From contig OU744446.1 in NCBI GenBank assembly GCA_916610825.1, forward strand, positions 18,321,131-18,385,130: a stretch of 64,000 nucleotides of DNA, given 5' to 3'. Position 1 is the first letter of the stretch. The number at the start of each line of letters is the position of its first letter. Shown here one piece after another: positions 1 to 12,802 of this stretch. The notes beneath the pieces are model-generated. The model saw only the letters and a program-made list of their open reading frames with translations, searched no databases and was not told where the DNA came from. The position numbers and the translations under genes were made by a program. This DNA is from Haliclystus octoradiatus. Its lineage: Eukaryota; Cnidaria; Staurozoa; Stauromedusae; Haliclystidae.

Positions 1-554
1 CTCATACTGAACGCTGGAAAGTTCCCTCGCAAATTTTAAAAAGTAAACAAGCGATTCGCAAATGTTTTTGAATACAAATTTTATACGAATTACGAAAGTA
101 ACTTATAAATTCCGTCCCTGACAAAACAAAACAAATAACAAATTATGAGACAAGTTGTTCAATGGTAGGCTATGTATATACAGTTTTAATCTTATTTAAC
201 AATCTTCTCGCAATTTCTCACAACTTTATTGCAGATATAAATTAGTCCTAGTCAGCTAGAGTTTATAAACAACAAACTTTTATATTACAAACTGCAAACA
301 TTTAGGTATTTTTAGATACTCAATAGTTACCTTGCTCAAATTTGTTATTTTATGGGGCTGTATTTTTGTAGCCAGTATTAATAATATCCAACTGTTTTGT
401 TTTAAAAATTAAATCTGAATCAAGTGGAATTAAAATTCATCCTCCAAATCACGACGCTGCAGTCGTCATGGATGCCTTTGATTGGCGGTTGTATTTAAAA
501 TTTATTATGCAAGAAGCGAATAAATAGTTGGAATTTTGGTTTCTACTAAAACAG

Positions 555-650
555 TTAGACAACTCGCCCTTGTTGACTACCGTCTTAAATAGTAACCTCG
601 AAGGACCTCAGTGACTATTCGACGGTAGCCAACTCGGGCTCGTTGTCTAA
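555..650. repeat. 96-bp imperfect hairpin (MITE-like)
   Basis: The left arm begins TTAGACAACTCGCCC and the right arm ends GGGCTCGTTGTCTAA. The arms also share CTACCGTC/GACGGTAG and pair over most of ~40 bases. The loop is about 15-20 bases. It could be a tiny foldback element or a precursor-like RNA hairpin; the sequence alone does not decide. Confidence 0.7.
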
Positions 651-1056
651 TTGTTAAATATAAATAATGATTCTAAAATAGGACGTCATATTGAAATACA
701 AGGTAAACGTTTTTTTGAAATTCCCGTCGAAATTTGTAAATAAAACTTAGTCAGGTTGTCAAAGCTGAAGAATAATTGAACATTAAACGAGATTCACCAA
801 TGATCCATTGTGTTTTTGAGGGATTCATTAAGAGTAGATTGTCCTTGAGCCAATTTGAGATAGTTGGAAGGTCGTTTTGTATTTCATTTTGTAATTGCGT
901 TTAATCTGTGTGTGTCACTGATATACAGTTGTGTCATCAGCGTATTGGCGAATTTGGCAATGTTGAATGAAGAGATGGAGACCATTGGTTAATATTACGG
1001 TTAACATGGCTTAGTTACATCTAGACACAATCACGATACTAAGGACAGCTTTGAAT

Positions 1057-1122
1057 ATTGGACTTTATATACGCATGCGCTGTCTCTCATTAATCTTTGC
1101 TGCTGTTGTGATATGGGAGAAT
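1057..1122 (+). repeat. Dispersed repeat copy 1 with ACGCATGCGC core
   Basis: A 66-bp block starting ATTGGACTTTATATACGCA and ending at GGGAGAAT recurs with few changes at 7997-8058. The ACGCATGCGC core resembles an NRF1-type palindrome, so a promoter-derived or SINE-like origin is possible. This copy is followed by AAGGTAAGT at 1142-1150, a good splice-donor match, but no coding exon is visible. Confidence 0.6.
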
Positions 1123-1201
1123 CTACATCAAACTTCACCTTAAGGTAAGTCTCGGTTAATGTTCAATTCTCCCATACCACAGAAGCTAAGATTGATGAGA
1201 T
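1085..1201. repeat. 117-bp hairpin overlapping the dispersed repeat
   Basis: The segment from TCTCATTAATCTT to TATGGGAGAAT is repeated inverted as ATTCTCCCATA...AAGATTGATGAGA, about 85 percent matching over ~37 bases with a loop of ~43. The copy at 7997-8058 has only the left arm, so the hairpin is particular to this locus. Confidence 0.65.
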
Positions 1202-3401
1202 TTCAAAGACATCTAAACACAAGTACCAAGGGTAACCATCTAAAAAGACAATAAACATGAATAAAATATGATGATAAGAACAATAGCATACTAATATCCA
1301 GGACTGAATTAAAACGTGTTAATTAACTATAAAACTGACGCCTGACGATATTATACAGTGTCATATCGATTATAACCGTAAAGGTAAACGCTAGAAGATA
1401 CACATCTAGTTAATACATACATGCATGCATTGCATATATCAATGAATTCGTAACAGCGTTAGCGTATTTTATCTGCCTTTTTTTCGAGCGATTAAACATT
1501 TCTGAAGGCAGGAGTCGATTTTCATATTTCAGGAGGAAATGTATAATTTTAAAAGGCACTTTGCAATGAAGTGCTACGCCGGAGGAGACCAACATCATAC
1601 GGCGCGGCTTGAACACAGGTGAATCTCTATCAGCGCTCATCATCAACTGACTTATCCAACAAGAAATTGAGTCATTTTCATGCACGCTTAATTTCCCGGT
1701 TGCAAATAGGGAATAAGCGGATGTTTTTGCACCTCAGCTCTTATAGATCTGTTAGTTCTCAATGTATTGCGATATGCGACAAGCGAGTTTAGTATAACTG
1801 CACCATTTTGCGTTCTATAGAAATCCCTCTATTTTCATTACTGGTTGTTTTCTGTCAGGCGCAGGATATTCAAATGACTAAATGTGGAAAGCGAAATAAT
1901 GATTAACTTATTTAACCAGTTTTGTATACGAGTAAGATCGAGCGAGTATACAGTTTGTATTCTTCGAGCTAATACTAATGCTGTATTAGGAATGGCTAAT
2001 TTATCAGTTATTGCTGTAAAGTCATATTATCACGAGAAGTTGAATGTCCTTTATATTGCAGAACCATGGTCACGTCCAAATATATATATATGCGCTGATA
2101 ACGGGGCAGCGGATGATGTACTGGTATATATAAGCAAAATTCCAGAACCTTACAGTGACAGTTGTTACATGTGTTGCATAAGGACTGTAGTTCCGATAAA
2201 ATAGCTCTAAATTCATTAAAGTTAATATGAGTAGTTTCTTGTGGGGAACATTTTCCCCAGTTGTGGGATCGCCTATGCAGGCCTTCCAATCCATTAAGTT
2301 CAAAAAATCTATTTTCAGCACATGATAAATATAGGACTCTCAAATATTTTCTGTTTGGAAAATTTGCTTTCGTCAGCCCTCCATATAATGTATTTTGTCA
2401 TTTTGTCAAACTTTCGAGGGCATAGAATAGGCAGGTCCACTAAAAATTTCAAAGTTGATTTTATTCGTGTTTTGGATATATCATACCCGCAGAATTCCAT
2501 AAAACTGATAAAAATTCCAATTTTTTTTCCAAAAACCCTTCATTTTTGAGTTTTAAATCGAAAAATATCGTAGAACGTCAAACCGATTTGTGATTGGCTT
2601 GCTATATTTATGACGTCATTTCCCGGAAAGAACAAAATCACACTCCGCTAAACAATGGAGACTTTAGCATTTTTTGTAATTATTGGTATCGTTGAACGTC
2701 AAATTTGAATGTAATCATTTCCAATAGCACTGCCGTTCCTGTTCAAAAAATATTGAACACTGACTTCAAAAAACTTATTACGGTGACCCGAAATATTCAT
2801 CAATGGAAATCGCTCTCAAATATTTATATCAATTTATGCTGTTTTTGTCTACGTTCGAGCATGGTTCGAGTGTCGAAGCGAGAATGAACAAGGATGATAG
2901 ACTAGCTTAGCAAATTATTTGAATTTCAAATTACACACATAAAGTTTCAATCAAGCTGGATAATAAGTTAAAGGAGTTGTATGATCTACTATTTATTAGC
3001 AAATTATCCACGTTATTTTCTCGAGAATCATATGGCCTATTATAGGATCAAATATATTGTAGCTATGATTCTACTAAATAAACATTCACTGTCTTCGCTG
3101 ATCAATTGGATATCACAGATATATAGCTAACTATAGCTACTACATCAATATCGTCCATTGCCTTCACACAAACTGCATGATAATTCATTGGTCCAAGTAA
3201 ATATTTGTTAATCAATGCAAAATGAATCATAAATTGCTTTGCGGTTTTCGGAAAATTATACGCCTCGACGTAAATTGCCGTAGCATGCGTGATCGATGTG
3301 TAAAATATTTAATTTAAACGGCAACTTTATTGAATTTGATTTCTGATTTACTATAATAAATCCAAATCTAGAATTGGTAAAGCGTTAATTGGTCCATTTA
3401 A

Positions 3402-5114
3402 AGTGCACGTGACACCAAAAATTTTTATTCCGGAATCAAGTAGCCCATGCAAAATAAATAGGAATGGCGGCAATAATTTTTCGATTTGGACTCTTATAAG
3501 CGGAGATATTTAATTTTGAAAGTACCATATTTCAGAAATAGTGCTCCTTCGAAAGTCGGAACTCATGCCGGAATGACAAGAGAGCCCACTATGGAAAAAT
3601 AACCAAGTCTAGACTTCAACAAATCGTAACTTTTTTCTCGCGAAAAAGAAATGGTCCATTTTCCAGAACAGATATGTCCATATCTTCGGGACACCTTGTT
3701 GGCCATATATGACTGAAATTGAACGTAAAATGTAGAGTTTAGAAAGGTTGTATTAGACTTCGATGGAGTTTTTCTGTCAAAAAGGTGTTAAAACACTGGA
3801 TTAACGCATGTTATGCATCAAGGTGTTGACTACTAAAACAGCGGCAAAACGCTTTATATTCACTTCGCCGCGGATGATGATCTAAACGTCTATAAAATTC
3901 ATTGCGCTATTTTAGTCAATCTCCCGCAGCTTAACGTCAGTGCTTCACTGATTTGTTAGCTTCAATCTCAATGATTGGCTATTAAAAGCCATTGCATGAC
4001 CCCCTGTTTGCCTTTCAGCAGACGCGTTTCTTCACCAAAAACACAATTACAGAAAGATGAAATCGACACACGCAATGTGTTTAATATCATACCTTAATCT
4101 AATTTTATATTCGACGGACAACGGTTGTTGTCGACTTCTTCACAAAGCTATCCTGTCTAAGAATTATATTAATCAATGAATTTAATATGCTGAAGATGTT
4201 TTTATCTGATATATAAAATGCAATATTATATCACAAAAGACTTTGATATATTGACGACACAGAGAGGTGTATTACATTTGGGCATGATTTGGGGAATGAT
4301 GGATATAATAATTCACTGAAACCAAAACATTTTGTACAGTTTGGACACACATATGGACAGTTTTACATTAATTTTGACTTTCAAATCCAACCTTTGTCCG
4401 TCGAATATAAAACTAGATCAAGGTATGATATTAAACACATTGTGTGTGTCGATTTCATCTTTCTGTAATTGTGTTTTTGTTGAAGAAACGCGTCTGCTGA
4501 AAGGCAAACAGGGGGTCATGCAATGGCTTTTAATAGCCAATCATTGAGATTGAAGCTAACAAATCAGTGAAGCACTGACGCTAAGCTGCGGGAGATCGAC
4601 AAAAATAGCGAAATGAATTTTATAGACGTTTAGATCATCATCCGCGGCGAAGTGAATACAAAGCGTTTTGCCGCTGTTTTAGTAGTCAACACCTTCATGC
4701 CATAGCATGCGTTAATCCAGTGTTTTAACACCTTTTTGACAGAAAAACTCCATCGAAGTCTAATAAAACCTTTCTAAACTCTACATTTTACGTTCAATTT
4801 CAGTCATATATGGCCAACAAGGTGTCCCGAAGATATGGGCATATCTGTTCTGGAAAGTGGACAATTTCTTTTTCGCGAGAAAAAAGTTACGATTTTTTGA
4901 AGTCTAGACTTGGTTATTTTTCCATAGTGGGCTCTCTTGTCATTCCGGCATGAGTTCCGACTTTCGAAGGAGCACTATTTCTGAAATATGGTACTTTTAA
5001 AATTTAATATCTCCGCTCATAAGAGTCCAAATCGAAAAATTATTGCCGCCATTCCTATTTATTTTGCATGGGCTACTTGATTCCGGAATAAAAATTTTTG
5101 GTGTCATGTGCACT
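3402..5114. mobile_element. 1.7-kb foldback DNA element flanked by TTAA
   Basis: The arms at 3402-4124 and 4391-5114 are inverted copies about 723 bases long and nearly identical. The tips are AGTGCACGTGACACC and GGTGTCATGTGCACT. A TTAA lies immediately outside each tip (3398-3401 and 5115-5118). The spacer (4125-4390) is single-copy and non-coding. TTAA duplications are known for piggyBac and Kolobok superfamilies; no transposase is present, so this is non-autonomous and the superfamily is inferred. Arms this similar imply recent formation or ongoing gene conversion. Transcription through it would give a long double-stranded RNA. Confidence 0.88.
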
Positions 5115-5118
5115 TTAA

Positions 5119-7000
5119 AATGTTTGTTAATCCAAATAAATGCACACTGAATGCGATTTCACCGTCTTATATCTGATGATAATAACACAAGCAACATTTG
5201 ATGATGCCTGACAGACGAAATAAAAGAACGAAGATTTGATGAATAAAAATAACACTACTTTGATGCTCAAGTGATGATCTAAACCGTTTATATATGAGTG
5301 AGGTTTCTTCTCTAAATTTCAAATGTATATATTTCCAAGTGAATGCTGCCTACTTTTCGGTGAGACTTTGGTAAAGACGAGTGAATCTTTTCGTTTTGAT
5401 GTGAACGAACACTTTGAAGGTCTTTGACAAAAACAATGGGTTCACACGTCGTGCACGTGCAGATCGGGCAGACTGAGAACTGTTTGTTTGCGGTCGGGAA
5501 CCGCGAGAGAAAGATATGGAAAAGATTTGTTTTGTTTCGCTACAAAAAGGACAAACCGAAAAAGAAACAAAACTTTACCCTTAGTCTCGTTTAAAAATCA
5601 GTTGTTCTGCAATTATACTATTCACAGAAAATTTGGATAAAAACTAACGAATTGATGGATGAACGGTTTTGGATATCAAGTCATGATAATAGTAGATTTC
5701 TCACTTTGTCCGGATTATGACGTCACATTCCTTCACCCACCAAAACTTGCCGTTTCGTAACCATGGTTACGCAATGTCATTTTAAGTCAGATATCTAAAT
5801 GGTTTGTCGGTATTTTTGAAAAAAAAAATCGAGGATATTAAACTTATCCTTTGATCTTCGTATGGATATGTTTAAAGTACATACTTAAATTTTAGTGGAC
5901 CTGCCTATTCCTATTATGCCATCTTAAGGATAGGCGACCTTATCTATTTATGACACCTTTATCGTAAAAACGGTTCGTACTTCAAACCAAAGAAAAATGA
6001 TAGCATTTGCTACAGGTACTTTGGATGATTATCAAATTGAAGGGCTAACATATGATCTTCAAGGGCGTGCTGAGCATAAAAACTTATGCGAGGTCCATGA
6101 GAGGCATACGAAATGGAATAATGAGCATTGCCAATAAAGCTTCAGATATTTTTGATCATAGATCCCATGGGATAGAGTAATATGTATCTTTGAGATTGAT
6201 AGCCTGGATTTTAATGTTGGGGTTGAATGTTAGGGTTTGTTCCACCCTTTCTGGTCATAGAAATGTAGATGAGATCATCACCATCACCATTTATTCAGAA
6301 ACCCATTCAAAATAAAGGTTACTTTTCCTTTATGGTTTGCGTAATCTCCCAATATAGAAATTCAGAAAGGAGGTTTTCTCCTGTTGTGTAGCATCCAATT
6401 GTAATTGCCTATTACAATCCAGACAGACATAGTAAAGTAGTTGAGAATTCAATCATGTGCCCTGACACAAGCTCAATATCGTAGAGTCAGATGTAAATTA
6501 GATTTTCAATACTCTGATTCCTTGTAATACGAGGAATGAAATTGCTTACCTCGTAAATTGATTGTGATATTATTTGGCTAGGTCCCTGTACCCCTGTTGG
6601 CCAAAATACACTCATTCCGAGTTATTTGACGTGAGTTAGACATCGACAGCTATTGTTTGGCGTTGACTGTTACTAAAACAGTTTTTCTCTGTCTGAAGAT
6701 TCATCTCCAGTTACAGTTGAGCCCACTACGTGGGTTATCACATAATGACTCAAATTGTAGATACAAATCATTCTGGTACATTTCCCTTGTGCCAGAATGA
6801 GGTTATGATTTGATGATGTCAGCAAAAGCATGGCACCAAATAACGCACTCAAAATCTCCTTTGGCATAGTGTACGATAGGTAATATCAACATAGCATAGG
6901 TAACAATTGTTGTGGGAATGATCCCAGCAACAAGTGTGGATTGCACACCTTGCAAGTCAAACGTTTGTGTTTCTTAAATTTTGACTATATTATACAACAC
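5119..7000. other. Non-coding stretch
   Basis: No convincing gene is seen. Bases 5690-5960 are a diverged inverted partner of 2330-2640, sharing TTAGTGGACCTGCCTATTC at 5893-5911. The rest shows no clear structure. Confidence 0.5.
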
Positions 7001-7009
7001 GCTTTTGCT

Positions 7010-7738
7010 GCCCGGATTCTCACTCAAAGAATCGCTACAACGTGAAAAACATTATTCATCACAGTCATTGCAGACTCACGTTGTTCTGGTAATGAAATCT
7101 ACCTGAAATTTCTGTTTACAAGGAATCATTCAGCATTAGTTGGCCCTTCTTCTCTTTCGTCTATTTTGGACCTATATCCTCCGGTTATGTTTTCATCATC
7201 AGAATGATGTTGAAACACGGGCACGGTTGCTATCAACAACCGGCAATAAATTGTTAAGCAATGTCATTACATACTTAACTTGTACTGGTAATGAAATATT
7301 ACCTAAAATTTCGGTGAAGGAATCATCAGCATTGGTTGACTCTTCTTCTATTTCTCCAGTAATGTTCTTATCATCAGAATGATAATGATGTTGAACACGG
7401 GCAGGGTTGCTATGGGCATTCTCACGCAAAGAATCCACAACCAGCAATAAATTATTCAGCAAAGTCATTACAGACTTGACTTGTACTGTTAATGAAATAT
7501 TACCTGAAGTTTCTATTTGGACCTCCTGTCTTTCAGTAATGTTCTCATAATCAGAATGATTTTGAACACGGACACGGTTGCTATCGGCATTATCACACAA
7601 AGAATCCACAACCGGCAATAAATTAATCAGCACATCCATTACAGACTTAATTTCGTCTGGTAATGATTGCTGGGTTGTGTTATAATATTGGGGGAATAAA
7701 TTGGCTATCACGCAAACAGCCTTCGCCAGAATCTTCCG
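7010..7738 (-). pseudogene. Decaying tandem-repeat ORF, ~150-170-bp units
   Basis: Four related units run along the minus strand. The first three stay open as about 170-180 residues with a repeated core VMTLLNNLLPVVDS followed by an acidic Asn/Asp/Glu-rich segment with SDDENITG-like words. The frame is open only from about 7738 and has no ATG. An ATG further upstream (near 7775) sits in another frame that stops early. The last unit (7010-7200) is broken by stops. The heptad-like leucines suggest an amphipathic helix repeat. I do not recognise the family. It could be an exon of a repeat protein or a translated minisatellite. Confidence 0.45.
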
Positions 7739-7996
7739 TTATCACTTTTTTGTTCAAGGTCGTGGAAGCCATTATGACATCCATAAGTCCATAACGTCAT
7801 TGTTTTCCTTGGACATTTCCAACAATAAAAACTAAGAACCACCTTACTTATAAAATACTTTAGATTAAATTGATTCAAATAAATAATAATAACAATATAA
7901 ATACGAAATCAGATCGGCAATTAAAACTGTAAACAGTATTCAAAACTTTGAAAAATCAGAAAATAGTACCGACATGGTCGAAGCACATGCTGTAAA

Positions 7997-8058
7997 ATTG
8001 GACCTTAGTACGCATGCGCTGTCTCTCATTAATCTTTGCTGCTGTGATATAGGAGAAT
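7997..8058 (+). repeat. Dispersed repeat copy 2 with ACGCATGCGC core
   Basis: Matches 1057-1122 with small indels: ATTGGACC, then TACGCATGCGCTGTCTCTC, then AATCTTTGCTGCTGTGATAT. It lacks the inverted right arm found at copy 1. Confidence 0.6.
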
Positions 8059-8252
8059 AGGAAACTGCAATGTATTACTAAATAAATAATCTTTACTTAA
8101 AGAAAGACTAACGTTTTGAAGTTTGAGTTTGATCCAAGGACATTTTAGTAATTGAAAACATTGAATTTAAATTGAATTCTAAATCATTAATTCAAGATTC
8201 GAGCGACCTTCCGCAATATAAACAAACTTTATTATGAAATTTGTTTTATTTT

Positions 8253-8421
8253 AGAAGAGAGTTACCACACGCCTTTGCCGTGTTTTTATTCATACTACAC
8301 TTGAAAATGGCGAGAGACACTCGGGGAAGTGTTAAAAGCACTCGTGGCATCCCCGCCATTTTCCGTGTAGTAAATATGAATACAAACACGGCAAGATGTG
8401 TGATGATGGTAACTCTTTCTT
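8253..8421. mobile_element. ~170-bp foldback MITE
   Basis: The arms pair from AGAGTTACCA (8258) to TGGTAACTCT and on through TTGCCGTGTTTTTATTCATA. An inner stem joins GAAAATGGCG to CGCCATTTTC, with CACTC/GAGTG around the centre near 8337. The short plus-strand frame across it is a by-product of the hairpin. Arm words (TTGCCGTG, ATTCAT, CTTCAC or TACAC) recur in the hairpin at 47506-47615, which suggests one family. Confidence 0.75.
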
Positions 8422-8424
8422 ATA

Positions 8425-11400
8425 TTTACAAGAGTATGACTACATCATGAATAAGTGTGATTAAATCTTTGTAGAGTGAATGACTGATTATGATCATTCT
8501 CGGAGTAGAGTGCTATCCTTCGGCAAGGATGGATAGAAAAGAAAGTGAAGTGTATTCATGAAGTAATTGAAAGGATATTTGAATAATTTGGAATTCTTCT
8601 TGAAACAGTGTCGTCGGAGAAACATATTTTTGCAGCTGTTTCTACACCGTAATAAACGTTCTAAAAATTCAGTTGCAAGGATTTTTAGCATGGCTTTCTT
8701 CACTAAGCAATCTTCTTTGATTTAATTCCTGCTTTGCTAAATCCAGTACTCTGCCAGCTTCACGAAGAGGAGGAATGCCCGTGATACTTTATGTATCATA
8801 CTTGACAGAAGTTGACTTGAAATGTTGGTCGGATTCTAGGTTCATTTTAATGTCAAATTTAGCTCTCCATTGACTTTTTAGTTCTATACAACATTGCTTC
8901 GGGTTTGTTTCCTCTCAAACAGAGATTATAATCTTCCGGAAATCCAGATAGGAAATCAACAATCGCCGCAGAAAATTTTACCAGCATGACTGAATTGATC
9001 CATAGAGTGTCTAGTGGGCTTTAATTGCTTACTCGGTTGGTTCTCTTAAAGTCATTGGAAAATTTTCATGCTTTCGATCATGTTGTTTACCAGCCGAGGT
9101 AAATTGCCGTTGATATTTGTCAATACGGGCTTTAGCTAATTGTCTTCTTGTTGTTAGGACATCTTGGTCTGAATCCTACATCACCGTTCTCTTGACTTTC
9201 GACACGTTGGTAGCGCTTCTTTGGCTGCTTGCTGCACCGTTTTTACATACTCAGTAAAGATTTCTTGGCAGTCATATGCCAGGATTTGCTGTAAACGACA
9301 CTGGGAACCAGTAAGCACAACTACGGTCAAACTGGAACTGCTTTATTGTTATTCACATTTATACACAGATATATTACAGCATTCACAATTCATCCTATAG
9401 GGTGATGACGTTAATTACACATAGAATACAAGTTTATATACACAGCAAAAACTGAAAAATGGCATAGCCATTAAGTCTTATTTCAGAGAAAAATTTAGTC
9501 CAAACAAGATCTGTTTTACCAGGTATTTCACACTTCTTGGACGCCGATCAAAATTGTCTTAAAAAAGAGATATAAAATCTCGCATACCTGTCTGAGCTCA
9601 TTATGTCTTGTATCAAGATAATCTAGCTTGCTGCTCCTACTGCAGTTACATGCGATGAAGGAATCGAGGTAGATTCTATATATCTATATATTTATAAAAG
9701 TGGTTGTTTGAATTTTATTTTATTTCGCATCACTATATAAGCGATGCTGTTCGTTTACATTGTGTGAAAATTAACCAAGAAACTGAAAATAAATTGCAAT
9801 CACTAGAAATGAGAAGGAAAATTATGAATTATATATACCTTAGTCCATAATACAAATAGTTTTGACATTACAAGTTCACCGTTGACCACCTGTAGGTAGA
9901 CGGTCTATATAGGGTGATTCCATATATTTAATGTATGGAATATGTTTCATTGTAATTGGGTAAAGAGTAAACTGTACAACAAAATTAATACAGTCCATAT
10001 CCTTTTATATCTATATCAATGTATTAAAAATGAGGGAAAGAAATGGTCAAAAAAGTAACGCTCTTTGTATGGTTTTTTAAATGTACCTTTTTTTTAGTAA
10101 TAACAAGGTTACAACAGTATGATGTTTGTATGCGTGTATTTTATTTCTAACCATCAAGGATTGGCAAATAAAGTATATACAAAATATCTATATTAAAATT
10201 TATACAGCTATGTCATACAACGGTCATACAAGTGAGCATATTTTCTTATGGAAACGTGAAATATATTGATTTGATAATTGATGTAATTTATGATAGGCAA
10301 TTTAACATTTTAAATAATGCTCGATATAAAGCAATAGCTACATTGGATTTAGTTAATTGAATCTGTTGTAAGGTTTATCTTCAATTTTATAGAGTTTTTA
10401 AACAAGATAACTATAAATGATGTCGATATTGTCTAGAAAAAATGTTAAATTTCTACTTGCATTGCGTTGATGATTTTAAAGATAATACAACTCACAGAAA
10501 ATTACTCTTCTTGAACGACAGTCTCTAACCAATCATGTAATCGTCTAATAGCCAATTTGATGTTTTTTCTGTGGATTTAGGCAGGACACCGTTGAACCCA
10601 AGTAGTATTATTATTATTTTAATCACGTCAGGCCTGGAACCATATCATTCAGCGAATCAAAATAATAATAACTTCATATTGTAATAGCCGTGGTAAATTA
10701 TTTACATTTACCACGTTGTAGTAAGTAACTGAATAGCTCTTTAGTCGCCTTCAAAGTACGGGTTACAAAACCAGAGTCAGCCATTCAGCAAAAATTGAAA
10801 ACATTTGAAAATATTAATCAAACAGAAAATAAACAGCATATGTGATATGATTGCGGAGATGACAGCTTTTCGCAAATAATGCTCGAGTTGACGCAGTATC
10901 TATCTACTATATCCAATGATCGTTGTATGATATATATCTATCTAACATTTGCAATAAAAATAAAATAAAGCAAAATAATACATTCATGCGGCAAAATGTG
11001 AAACTTATTGCGTGAGTCACAATTTCAATGATTACTGATCAAGCTGGGTTTCAACTCCGCTTAGCGGTACATCACAGAGACCAGTGTGACCATGGTGTGA
11101 ATCTAGCCAAAACCCCAGCTGGAAATCTTGCCAAAAACTTCACATCTATTGACGGTTGGTAATTTGCTATGCAAATTTTGACATTGAAATTTTGAGCGCG
11201 ACTTTGAAGGCTGAAGAAAGTGTTCAACATCTACTGGGCTACAAACTACAATGCCTTTAACAAATTTGATACTGTATTACTTGGCGATTATATTGGAGAA
11301 TTAATATTACTCAAACACGATGATGCATACAACAACTTCGGTCGTCAGAAGATGATTTGTATCAAGCAATCAGAATGAAAAGGTATGTTAGGCTGAGCAT

Positions 11401-12800
11401 CTTTTAATTTTGACTGCAGGCAGATTTGTCTTTCTTTTACAATTGTTATTCGTATATGCCCGTATGATTATTATCACATAGTCCTGCTTTACACTGTAGA
11501 CTGTTTTATAAATGTATCCACATATTCTATTAAATAGGTGATGTCGTATAAACTGATCAAGCGTTTGGAATTCTGTTGTTTTGAGTTCGAACGAATCTAA
11601 TTGTACTGTTCCTGGTTCACGCAATGAGCGGTGTTGCAACTGAATAATAAGCAGGTGAGCCTATTATCAGTCTACCAACATTAAAAATGACATTATCCCG
11701 ATTTCATAACATATTAAATGAACTCAACAAGTAATAGATTTAGATTTATTATCTTATGTGTGTAGGAATCCAAGTCAAAAGTAGTAAATACTGTAACCAT
11801 TGTAGGCCTATAGATATAGCTACTGATATTGTAGACTGATCTACTCCTGACAATTAAATAAATGAAAACAAATATTTAATAAATTAATTGGCTATCAAAC
11901 GAAAAACAAAATAATGAAACGTTATTGTTTTTATAGAAAGTCTACTGAACAGGGACCCGAGGTCCAGAGGCCGAAGCCGACAGCAAAAGGTTTCATATAA
12001 TTACCAATAGCCAATAGCTTCCCATTTCATTTGTTCTTCGTTTGTGATAGTATATACAATTATAGTATGAAATTTATAGTTGCTGCACACATAAATTCAA
12101 ATGAAATCGGATTAGTTAAATGAACAAGTTATTGATTTTCGAATAGATTTTCGAATGTATTAACAGTTTCTGAGCTGACAAAAGTAGAATCAGATTTAGC
12201 GTCAATATTAAATATTTCCGATCCTACAGCAGTGTTGTTTCTAGTAATTCGCCTTTTGATCTTGCTATCACTTATATGGAATTTAACTTCTTTTTCAGAG
12301 ATGCGACTATCCTAGCAGATACAATACAAGGTCAATATCAAGAAGTTGGATAAACTATTCTGAATAAATTATGATGATGATGAATGGAATGGATTGGATG
12401 ATCATGTCGACTTCAATTTTGTTGGAACATTCTGCAACGAACTAAGAATTAAGCCTACATTATCTATAAAGTATAGTATATAGGCTATCTTTAATAATTT
12501 AATAATTTATTCATTACTGTTTCATCAATCTGGTGATGATGTTTTAACTCTATATTTACTGTATGCTTCTTATTCTTAATCTTGTAATTATAGTTGCACT
12601 TATTATAATTTCGTTTTTTAATACTTCTTAGACTTAATAATTCCTTATAAATTTGATTATATGAATTATAATAACTACGAAATTAGTTAAAGGATTGTGT
12701 TCATATTGTGTTTGGATAGATACTGAAATAAATTTGCTCATGCAAATGCGATTTGGATATATAAGGGGAATTGGGATATTAGTATTTATTTATAAAAGAT
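8425..12800. other. AT-rich non-coding stretch
   Basis: Apart from the LINE-like remnant, no gene is supported. Small hairpins occur, for example around 10604-10672, where TTATTATTATTTT pairs with AAAATAATAATAA. The frames at 8494-8703 and 11388-11639 (minus) show no domain. Confidence 0.5.
8950..9300 (-). pseudogene. LINE-like remnant, region before the reverse transcriptase
   Basis: Read on the minus strand, 9180-9300 gives LQQILAYDCQEIFTEYVK followed by an Ala/Lys-rich helix, and the next ~200 bases give broken pieces such as QLAKARIDKYQRQF in shifted frames. This composition is typical of the linker between endonuclease and reverse transcriptase in non-LTR elements. No catalytic motif remains, so the call is tentative. 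Confidence 0.35.
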
Positions 12801-12802
12801 AT

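Larger units (their letters stand above)
1..3397. other. Gene-poor leading region
   Basis: No open frame here reads as a known protein. Short frames (for example 1884-2204 plus and 2008-2343 minus) overlap each other on opposite strands and have no recognisable domain. The stretch holds the hairpins and repeated motif listed separately. A segment around 2330-2640 is a diverged inverted copy of 5690-5960. Confidence 0.6.

Noticed and set aside
1142-1150. AAGGTAAGT as a true splice donor
   Set aside because: Good match, but no coding or conserved exon before it and no acceptor partner found.
4332-4547. 71-residue ORF
   Set aside because: Runs from the loop into the right arm of the foldback element; no domain.
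8241-8450. 69-residue ORF
   Set aside because: Lies across the foldback MITE; its sequence is dictated by the hairpin.
9301-9480. Possible solo LTR
   Set aside because: A CAATAAAGCAGTTCC-type word on the minus strand recalls an LTR polyadenylation region, but no second copy, target duplication or ends were found.
11040-11110. tRNA-like segment
   Set aside because: Short stems can be drawn, but there is no consistent cloverleaf, A box or B box.
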